NCBI GenBank assembly: GCA_947594095.1
Contig: CANQEA010000001.1
Coordinates: 124,001-188,000, forward strand
Origin: an uncultured Clostridia bacterium
GTDB taxonomy: Bacteria > Bacillota_A > Clostridia > TANB77 > CAG-508
Reading direction: 5' to 3'
Length of the DNA stretch: 64,000 nucleotides
In this document: piece by piece, positions 58,290 through 64,000 of the stretch
Layout: every line of letters starts with the position of its first letter
How positions within the stretch are numbered: the stretch's first letter is position 1
The notes under the pieces: model-generated
What the model saw: only the letters and a program-made list of their open reading frames with translations
The model's database searches: none
What the model was told of the DNA's origin: nothing
Made by a program: the position numbers and the translations under genes

Positions 58290-58538
58290 ATTATGTAAAA
58301 ATATAGTTAAATAAAGTAAGCATATGCGCTGAAATATACGACATATTACATAAGGAGATTGTTTCCTTGGCTTATGGTTAAGCCTAAACTTATAAGTTGA
58401 TAAAGTGGCTGGATGACGCTTTTTGCATGGTATAACATTCTATATTAATTATATTTCATAGCCCTACTTTTAAATTATCTAGAATATAGTAAATTATATT
58501 AACGAATATAATGAGATAATACAGCTTATATTATATAA
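58290..58538 (+). ncRNA. Downstream part of DGR template RNA
   Basis: About 250 nt without ORFs between TR and the terminator. It has foldable elements: GGCTTA/TAAGCC near 58370-58387 and ACTTATAAGT just after. In studied DGRs the region flanking TR is part of the structured template RNA needed for priming. Boundaries are inferred. Confidence 0.55.
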
Positions 58539-58583
58539 ATAAGAGGGACTTAAAAAAAAAATAGTCCCTCTTATTTTTTTTTT
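58539..58583 (+). terminator. Strong intrinsic terminator between TR and RT
   Basis: A 12-bp perfect stem (58539-58550 and 58563-58574), an A-rich loop and ten T. It lies only 7 nt before the RT start codon, so it likely defines the template RNA 3' end while holding RT expression low. Confidence 0.9.
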
Positions 58584-58589
58584 ATAATT

Positions 58590-59720
58590 ATGAATAGTAA
58601 AGAAAGAAAACAATTAAGATTTGAAAGAAGGCAATTAAAAAGACAACAAAAAAGACAAAACCAACTTCCCTGCACCTCTTATGATGAAGTATTTACATTT
58701 AATAATTTATACAAAAGCTATATAAAATGTAGAAAAAGTGTAGGGTGGAAAGCAAGTGTACAAAAATGCAAATTTGATGCAGTATTAGAAATAGGTAAAA
58801 TATATAATAGCTTGAAAAATAGAGAATATGTACTTGAACCATTCTTTTGTTTTGATATTAAAGAAAGAGGCAAACTTCGACACATAAAAAGCCTAAGTAT
58901 TAAAGGGAGAATAGTACAAAGATGTATGTGTGATTTTTATTTAAATCCTCTTATAGAACATACTCTTATATTTGATAATGCTGCTTGCATTAAGGGTAAA
59001 GGACTATCCTTTGCTTTTAAAAGAATTAAAAAACATATTCGAAGAAATATAGTAAAAGGAGTTTTTGAAAATAATTATTTAGTTATTTTTGATATTCATG
59101 ATTATTTTAATTCTATTGATCATGAAATATTATTAAATTTTCTTCAGCCTATAATTTTAGATAAAGAATTATATAGCCTATTATATAGATTTATAAACGC
59201 TTTTGGTAATTATAAAAGCTTAGGTTTAGGGAGTCAAATATCTCAGGCATGTGCACTTTTTTATTTGAATAAAATTGACCATTATGTGAAAGAAAAACTA
59301 AAGGTAAAATTATATCAAAGATTTATGGATGATGGTTACGCTTTTTGTAAAGATAAAAAAGAGGCAGCTGAAGTTCTAAATAATATTTTATATAAAATAC
59401 ATGACTTAGAATTACAAGAAAATCCTAATAAGACTCAAATAACCAACTTAAATAATGGATTTAACTTCCTTAAATTACTATATAAAGTAAAAAATAACCA
59501 AATAATTACAAGACCGTGTTATAATAATGTAGTAAAAGCAAAACGGAAAATAAGATATTTTCAAAGAAAATTGCGAACCAATGATATTAGCCCAGAAAGT
59601 GTAGAGCAGTCATATATGAGTTTTAGAGGAAACTTAAAAGTAAAATGTAATTGTTATAGTATATTAAAATCAACAGATATGTATTATACTACCCATACTG
59701 GATTTATTCCTCGTAATTAA
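58590..59720 (+). CDS. DGR reverse transcriptase
   Basis: 376 aa, basic N-terminus. RT motifs: LVIFDIHDYFNSIDHEIL (motif A-type Asp, about 162-179), LGLGSQISQACALFYLN (the SQ-type motif common to DGR and related RTs, about 213-229) and RFMDDGYAF (catalytic DD, about 246-254; FMDD rather than YMDD). It copies TR RNA into cDNA with adenine-directed errors that then replaces VR. No Shine-Dalgarno is seen before ATG 58590 and a terminator precedes it, so expression should be low. Confidence 0.92.
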   Translation: MNSKERKQLRFERRQLKRQQKRQNQLPCTSYDEVFTFNNLYKSYIKCRKSVGWKASVQKCKFDAVLEIGKIYNSLKNREYVLEPFFCFDIKERGKLRHIKSLSIKGRIVQRCMCDFYLNPLIEHTLIFDNAACIKGKGLSFAFKRIKKHIRRNIVKGVFENNYLVIFDIHDYFNSIDHEILLNFLQPIILDKELYSLLYRFINAFGNYKSLGLGSQISQACALFYLNKIDHYVKEKLKVKLYQRFMDDGYAFCKDKKEAAEVLNNILYKIHDLELQENPNKTQITNLNNGFNFLKLLYKVKNNQIITRPCYNNVVKAKRKIRYFQRKLRTNDISPESVEQSYMSFRGNLKVKCNCYSILKSTDMYYTTHTGFIPRN

Positions 59721-59728
59721 TAGTTTTT

Positions 59729-59762
59729 AAGATCAACTATGAAAATTAGTTGATCTTTCTTT
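59729..59762 (+). terminator. Terminator whose 3' arm contains a -35 box
   Basis: Arms 59729-59739 and 59747-59757 (11 bp, loop TGAAAAT), then TTTCTTTTT. It ends the DGR unit; its downstream arm TAGTTGATCTT is the -35 region of the next promoter, as at 17894. Confidence 0.8.
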
Positions 59763-59778
59763 TTACTTATTATATAAT
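59750..59778 (+). promoter_or_regulatory. Promoter TTGATC-17-TATAAT
   Basis: TTGATC 59750-59755 and TATAAT 59773-59778, spacer 17 nt. It drives the small-gene run from 59811 to the window's end. Confidence 0.85.
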
Positions 59779-59810
59779 AGACATGAAGAATAAAAATGAG
59801 GTATATAAAT

Positions 59811-60107
59811 ATGGAAATTAAGATGCTGCATTTTCAGGAAGTAGAAGGTGTTCTTAATGGGTACGAAGAAGCAAGTGCTGGGTGCCTTACTGCACGTATT
59901 TGGAAGAGAAAGGATAGTAAAGGTAACCTCGGAGCGTTTGTTGTTACTCTAGATAGTGATGCAGATCAACTTGATGGGGCTACTGTATATCTTAGTAGCT
60001 TTGAAGATGTTGAAGAAGATAGACGTATTGAAGAAGCACACGAACATGCTAAGTGTGTGGCTCAGGAAATGTTTGAGAATTACGTGAAAACTAATTTTCT
60101 TAATTAA
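59811..60107 (+). CDS. Hypothetical protein, 98 aa
   Basis: ATG 59811 chosen, with TGAGGT 8 nt upstream; an ATG at 59796 overlaps that RBS. Beta-rich first half, helical end. Function unknown. Confidence 0.7.
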   Translation: MEIKMLHFQEVEGVLNGYEEASAGCLTARIWKRKDSKGNLGAFVVTLDSDADQLDGATVYLSSFEDVEEDRRIEEAHEHAKCVAQEMFENYVKTNFLN

Positions 60108-60122
60108 TTTGAGGGATAGAGA

Positions 60123-60752
60123 ATGAAAGAAAGATTAGTGCCAATAGTACTAAAAGGTGAAGCGCCATTTACAGAAAGAATATATGATAATTTCTGTATT
60201 AACTGCAAATATAAGAAAAATATAGTTGATATACACACTTATCCCTGCTTTGTTTCTTGCAATGGTGTATGCGTACGATTTGAATTCAGTTCAGATAAGC
60301 TACGTGAAAAATATGAGCAAGAAGTTCTTGAAAACCAGGCAACTACAATTTGGATAGAAAGGGGTAAATCGTTAGAAGAAATTTACAAAATGTCTAGGGA
60401 AGAGCTTCTGTCTGCTTTGACTAAAAAGCATTATGCCCAATTTGAAAAGCGCAGACAAGAAGATAAAAAAGATCTTGAAATGATGCTTAAAAGAGCAAAG
60501 CAAGCAGCTACTGATAAAGAAGTACAACCCACGAGAAGAGGAAGAAAGAAAAAGGAAGAAAAAGAAGAAGAAGATTTTATTTTAGATGAAGTAAAGGGTA
60601 AAACACATTACTTTTACTGTGAAGATAAAGAGGGTAAAAAATCAACTATCAAACGTAGTGTAGATTCTCCATCTTATAGAGTAGGAGTAAGATCATTACG
60701 TAAATCACTACTTAAGCAGGGGATCAAGATTATAAATGAAGAGGTAAAGTAA
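60123..60752 (+). CDS. Hypothetical Cys-rich/basic protein, 209 aa
   Basis: N-terminal cysteines (CINCKYKK, YPCFVSCNGVC) suggest a zinc site. A central helix leads to TRRGRKKKEEKEEE, an AT-hook-like basic patch, and the C-terminal part looks like a small alpha/beta domain. DNA binding is plausible. It overlaps the next gene by 1 nt. Confidence 0.7.
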   Translation: MKERLVPIVLKGEAPFTERIYDNFCINCKYKKNIVDIHTYPCFVSCNGVCVRFEFSSDKLREKYEQEVLENQATTIWIERGKSLEEIYKMSREELLSALTKKHYAQFEKRRQEDKKDLEMMLKRAKQAATDKEVQPTRRGRKKKEEKEEEDFILDEVKGKTHYFYCEDKEGKKSTIKRSVDSPSYRVGVRSLRKSLLKQGIKIINEEVK

Positions 60753-61066
60753 TGCCAAGAGAAAAAACCAAGGCAGAGGTACAACAAGACCTTATTGATC
60801 ACATTTGGGATTTAATCGAATACTGGGAAAAAGAAAGCAGAGCTAAGACTTCAAGAGATAAATTAGAAGGACTTGCCCATTCCATCTTAAATACTCTTGA
60901 TGGGTGTAGTATGTTACCTGGATTTGCAGTTATTCCTAATCCTCACCCAGATGACAAGCAATACTATATTGAAAATGGAGAAGATTGGTATCCAGATAAT
61001 ATCGATATTGGTGGGGAACTTGCAAGTCTTCTTTTTGTGTATAAAAGGAGTAATAACATTGAATAA
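60752..61066 (+). CDS. Hypothetical protein, 104 aa
   Basis: Helical N-terminus and the segment GLAHSILNTLDGCSMLPGFAV, seen in small conserved phage proteins. Function unknown. The start overlaps the previous stop (TAATG). Confidence 0.7.
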   Translation: MPREKTKAEVQQDLIDHIWDLIEYWEKESRAKTSRDKLEGLAHSILNTLDGCSMLPGFAVIPNPHPDDKQYYIENGEDWYPDNIDIGGELASLLFVYKRSNNIE

Positions 61067-61271
61067 TTTTGGAAAGTGTTCTATATGTAATGTAGATCTT
61101 GAACCTGTTTATTTTGAAGAAAAAGAAAGAAAACTATATGAAGGTGCCTATATAGAAACAGGCAGGGTAAGGACAGCAGTAGATTATCTATTATGTCCTT
61201 GTTGTGGTGAAAGATTTATAGTAGATGATAGTTTTGATAGTGCTTGGGTACCAAAAACATATAAGAGGTAA
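61059..61271 (+). CDS. Zinc-ribbon protein, 70 aa
   Basis: Start TTG 61059, 8 nt after AAGGAG. CSIC (7-10) and CPCC (about 45-48) form a zinc ribbon. A longer frame opens at 60897 but mirrors the upstream gene. Function unknown. Confidence 0.65.
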   Translation: MNNFGKCSICNVDLEPVYFEEKERKLYEGAYIETGRVRTAVDYLLCPCCGERFIVDDSFDSAWVPKTYKR

Positions 61272-61279
61272 GAATTAAA

Positions 61280-61594
61280 ATGGTTGATAGTAGATTAAAT
61301 ACATTTGAAAGAAAATACTATGGAAGAATCTTTGTAGAAAAAGAAGAAGATATTAGTATTATTAAAGACATCATGCGTGAAATTAATGAAGATGAATTTG
61401 ATAATTACTATCCAACTACAAAGAATCCACAAGATGAATTAATAACAGTGTTTAGTGATAATAACCTAAAGTCTGTTTATACTTATAAATTCGATGAAAT
61501 GGATTTAGGTGAAGTGTGTATCAGGGCCTGGAAGCGAGGAGTTAAGTGCTTTTATATATCAGGTAAAATTACAGGGTTTGAAGGTGATTTTTAA
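61280..61594 (+). CDS. Hypothetical protein, 104 aa
   Basis: Alpha/beta, acidic, with FYISGKITGFEGDF at the end. Function unknown. Confidence 0.7.
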   Translation: MVDSRLNTFERKYYGRIFVEKEEDISIIKDIMREINEDEFDNYYPTTKNPQDELITVFSDNNLKSVYTYKFDEMDLGEVCIRAWKRGVKCFYISGKITGFEGDF

Positions 61595-61623
61595 GAAATA
61601 TAGGAGAAAGAGAGGTTTATATT

Positions 61624-62070
61624 ATGCTAGTAAATGAAATAAGAAACAGTTTTAACCAAGCAAGAAAAGAACAAAACCATGTAGCTAAGAGTACTTATGA
61701 ATCAGTACTTGCTAAGATTACAAACGCAGAGAAGTCAGGTAAATACACTACTCTACCCTTAGAAGACAGTGTAGTTATTAGCCTCATTCAGAAGGAAATT
61801 AAAGAATTAGAAGAAACTAAAAGCTTCTATAAAGAGGAAGATGCCACCTATGCAGAACTTACAACCAAAATTGAGCTACTTAATAACTATCTTCCCCCTG
61901 CATTGACAGATGATGAAATTATATTTACTATTCAACGCCTTATTGAAACCGTAGGAGCAAATAAGGGTAGGTTGATTGGTAGTACTATCAAGGAACTTGA
62001 AAAGACGGGTAAATCTTTTGATAAATCCAAGATTGGCCAATTTGTAGATAATTGTTTACAGAAGCTTTAA
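61624..62070 (+). CDS. YqeY/GatB-like domain protein
   Basis: An all-helical 148-aa protein matching the YqeY layout: RNSFNQARKEQNHVAKSTYES near the start, IQKEIKELEETKSFY in the middle, LLNNYLPPALTDDEI (about 85-99) and a C-terminal IKELEKTGKSFDKSKIGQ. YqeY resembles the tRNA-binding tail of GatB; its role is unclear. Uncommon but known in phages. Confidence 0.85.
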   Translation: MLVNEIRNSFNQARKEQNHVAKSTYESVLAKITNAEKSGKYTTLPLEDSVVISLIQKEIKELEETKSFYKEEDATYAELTTKIELLNNYLPPALTDDEIIFTIQRLIETVGANKGRLIGSTIKELEKTGKSFDKSKIGQFVDNCLQKL

Positions 62071-62079
62071 GGTGAATAT

Positions 62080-62595
62080 ATGAGAGAGCATTTATATAGA
62101 GGCAAAAGAGAAGATAATAGTGAGTGGGAAGAAGGACTTTTCCTTTCTACAAAGCATGATTGGTATGCTTATATTATACCTAAAGAACTTATTAGTCAAG
62201 GAGACCTGACTATGCGTGGGCGTCTTCAACCCAAATTCCCTTTCTATGAGGTAGATCCCGAGACTATTTCTGAATATACAGGATGGTGGGATAAAAATAG
62301 TAAGCGTATTTTTGAGGGGCACATTGTAAGATTTTACAATATTGTTGGAGAAATTGTTCTTGAAAAAGGTGCGTTTGGGATTGGTACTCACAAAACAATA
62401 GATTATAACCAACTTGAAGAAAAAGTAAAAGACTTGAATCCAGATACACTTCCAAGTTTTTGCGGAAATGATAATTTTATTTCTTTATGGGAAATTTGGT
62501 GTAATTTTGGGGGTGAAGACGGGCAACTTGATGTAGTTGAAATTATTGGTAATAAATGGGATAACCCAGAGCTTTTGGAGGTGAATAAGCCATGA
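62080..62595 (+). CDS. YopX-family protein
   Basis: HLYRGKREDNSEWEEG at the start, EYTGWWDKNSKRIFEGHIV in the centre (TGL-D-nG-x-I-x-EGDI pattern) and VVEIIGNKWDNPEL at the end. Third YopX-type protein of the window. Function unknown. Confidence 0.85.
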   Translation: MREHLYRGKREDNSEWEEGLFLSTKHDWYAYIIPKELISQGDLTMRGRLQPKFPFYEVDPETISEYTGWWDKNSKRIFEGHIVRFYNIVGEIVLEKGAFGIGTHKTIDYNQLEEKVKDLNPDTLPSFCGNDNFISLWEIWCNFGGEDGQLDVVEIIGNKWDNPELLEVNKP

Positions 62596-63425
62596 TGTTG
62601 TGTACTGGAGATTTTTGTGATAAAAAAGATACATGTGCTAACTATTTTAGAAATGCCGATATGAGTGAACCTTGTGAAGTAGAATCTTTTGCTACTTTTG
62701 GGTCTGGTAAAGTTTCTACAGATGCTAATGGTAGCTATACTGAAGAAGATGAAGTTTGGTGTGGCCCAAATGGACATTATAAGAGATATGAGAAAAAGGA
62801 GGAATCTAATACCGTGGAGAATACACAGACACTAAGCTGTAAAATTAAGCTAAAGAATTTTAAGACAATGATGAATGCTGTAAAGAATATTACAGAATCA
62901 GAAAAAAATAAATATGGAAGAGAGATACTTAAATTTATTCAGCTTACAGTTACTGAGGGATATGTAGTTGCTGTAGCTTGCAATGGCTATCAACTTTCCA
63001 AGTATAAACTGTTACAACCAAATGAAGAAGAATTTACATGTTATTTCAAACCATTTTATTTTAGAAGTTTTCAATGGATGGAAGATCTCGATGTAGTTGT
63101 AACCCTTAATAAAGAAACTAATTTGGTCTCTATTAAAATGCCTGCAACGTTTGGCTCTATCAATTACGAATTTATTCAACCTACAGAAGAATACCCCACA
63201 ACTGTTCTTAAAGCATTAGAAGATGCAAAGAAGGATACTAATAACTCTGTAGCACTTAGACCAGGGCTTCTTAATGTTTCCTCTAAATGCTTTAATCTTG
63301 CAGATAGATATGGTTGGGTAGAAGTATTTACTCCTAAAAATGAATTATCCCCAGTATATTGCAAATCAAATATTAGCGAAGATGAAGAACTTGAACATAT
63401 TCTCCTTCCGGTAAGGAGAAGTTAA
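62592..63425 (+). CDS. Truncated beta-clamp-like protein with Cys-rich N-terminus
   Basis: Residues 1-75 contain five Cys (CTGDFCDKKDTC...C...C) and no clamp similarity. From about 82 (LKNFKTMMNAVKNIT) through GYVVAVACNGYQLSKYKLL to about 215 it reads like one or two DnaN domains: a helix followed by strands with a conserved DGxRL-like NGYQLS. It is a second clamp-related protein besides the full DnaN at 20293, too short to form a normal six-domain ring as a dimer. Confidence 0.65.
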   Translation: MMLCTGDFCDKKDTCANYFRNADMSEPCEVESFATFGSGKVSTDANGSYTEEDEVWCGPNGHYKRYEKKEESNTVENTQTLSCKIKLKNFKTMMNAVKNITESEKNKYGREILKFIQLTVTEGYVVAVACNGYQLSKYKLLQPNEEEFTCYFKPFYFRSFQWMEDLDVVVTLNKETNLVSIKMPATFGSINYEFIQPTEEYPTTVLKALEDAKKDTNNSVALRPGLLNVSSKCFNLADRYGWVEVFTPKNELSPVYCKSNISEDEELEHILLPVRRS

Positions 63426-63428
63426 AAA

Positions 63429-63734
63429 ATGGCCTTTTCAAAGAAAATAAAACAACTATGTTGTAAACATGATTATAAACTATTTGCAAATGTTTATGGT
63501 GATTTAGTAAATGATCTAAATGCACGTACTGTTTATATATGTAAAAAATGCGGTAAAAGACGGTTTGATTGGAAGTATAGAGAAGCGCCGATCAACTACA
63601 ATAGGTTTCTACAAGATTGCGCTGCATATAAGAAAACAGGTAATTTAGATATCTCTTCAGGTACTATTAAAAATAATAAACAATACAAGGAATTGTTCGG
63701 GCCAGAAACTTTAGAAAGTGTTTGGGAGTCATAA
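63429..63734 (+). CDS. Zinc-ribbon hypothetical protein, 101 aa
   Basis: CCKHDY near residue 11 and CKKCGKRRFDW near 38 form a probable zinc site. Function unknown. Confidence 0.7.
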   Translation: MAFSKKIKQLCCKHDYKLFANVYGDLVNDLNARTVYICKKCGKRRFDWKYREAPINYNRFLQDCAAYKKTGNLDISSGTIKNNKQYKELFGPETLESVWES

Positions 63735-63757
63735 ATTAGAAAAATAAGAGGTGATAT

Positions 63758-64000
63758 ATGATAGAATTTCAAAATATTTCAGTGGGTAGTAAAGTTTGGT
63801 ACTGGGTTGAATCTACAGATAAATTAGAAGAAGCCGCAGTAAAGGTCACTCATTGCGTAGCAGATGATCCCGTAGGACAAAATAGTTATGTGGATGTAGG
63901 TAGCCGTTACTTATTTGCTAGAGGATATGGTAAGACATGGTTTACAAGCCTTGAAGATGCGAATGCAGAAATGACTAGAGTGCATAGTCATCCGGTAAAA
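63758..64000 (+). CDS. Hypothetical protein, 3' end outside window
   Basis: ATG 63758 follows AGAGGTGATAT. 81 codons are open to the window end (IEFQNISVGSKVWYWVES...). Function unknown. Confidence 0.65.
   Translation, partial: MIEFQNISVGSKVWYWVESTDKLEEAAVKVTHCVADDPVGQNSYVDVGSRYLFARGYGKTWFTSLEDANAEMTRVHSHPVK

Noticed and set aside
60217..60230. ATAGTTGATA resembling the TTGAT promoter class
   Set aside because: No TATAAT-like box at 16-18 nt and it lies inside a coding sequence.
60897..61058. N-terminal extension of the 61059 zinc-ribbon gene
   Set aside because: It overlaps most of the previous gene in another frame, while TTG 61059 has a well-spaced AAGGAG.
1..64000. CRISPR array or prophage integration module
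   Set aside because: No regularly spaced direct repeats, integrase, excisionase or attachment-site duplication was seen.

Overview
The window is a stretch of an AT-rich, large double-stranded DNA phage, probably infecting a gut Firmicute of the Clostridia type. The support is: about a hundred tightly packed genes, all on the + strand, with 1-20 nt overlaps and GGAGG-type ribosome binding sites; phage-typical families (YopX, DUF3310, Gp46/Gp47-like SbcCD, RecA/UvsX-like recombinase, phage DpdA); frequent TTG starts; and host-like sigma-A promoters. No head, tail-shaft or lysis module is visible, so this is the replication/metabolism arm of a genome clearly larger than the window. No tRNA, rRNA or CRISPR array was found.

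Layout. 1-1871: end of a homing-endonuclease-like ORF, then the C-terminal half of a family A DNA polymerase interrupted at its active-site motif A by a 263-nt group I intron. 1.9-17 kb: small genes mixed with a dispersed 7-deazaguanine pathway (queC, yhhQ, dpdA, queD, queE, folE), an N4/N6 DNA methyltransferase, a ribbon-helix-helix (RHH) plus TnpB cassette and a phosphoribosyltransferase. 17-23 kb: LRR protein, dCTP deaminase/dUTPase-like, DUF3310, beta clamp, a YafQ-type toxin pair, dCMP deaminase. 23-30 kb: a second RHH plus nuclease cassette sitting in a broken flavoprotein gene, followed by a duplicated flavoprotein/small-gene cassette and a RecU-like resolvase. 32-45 kb: recombination and replication core (RecA, PD-(D/E)XK nuclease, DnaX, delta prime, delta, SbcD, SbcC, Mor-like regulator, metallophosphoesterases). 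45-56 kb: phosphatase, HNH, P-loop kinase, an apparently dead peptide deformylase, SPFH/prohibitin cluster, thymidylate synthase, radical SAM protein, DHFR. 56.7-59.7 kb: a complete diversity-generating retroelement (DGR): target adhesin with variable repeat, Avd, template repeat, structured RNA, reverse transcriptase. 59.8-64 kb: small genes, YqeY-like, YopX and a second clamp-like protein.

How it works together. FolE-QueD-QueE-QueC make preQ0 from GTP, YhhQ may import deazaguanine precursor, and DpdA would insert it into phage DNA, protecting it from restriction. dCMP deaminase, dCTP deaminase/dUTPase-like enzyme, ThyA and DHFR supply dTTP. A bacterial-style clamp and clamp loader apparently serves a family A polymerase.

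Two promoter-like signals recur: twelve TTGAT/TATAAT sites (eleven with a spacer of exactly 17 bp), and five copies of TTGCTAAATTA-yRyG. The second set sits before two RHH-nuclease cassettes, a DUF6884-like gene, an unknown 499-aa gene and the DGR target. The last three units each carry a 10-11 nt poly-G tract. At the DGR target the tract lies in a tiny leader ORF placed so that a one-base length change would carry ribosomes through an RBS-sequestering hairpin onto the adhesin start codon. This is a candidate phase-variable switch stacked on a DGR and is the most novel-looking feature of the window.
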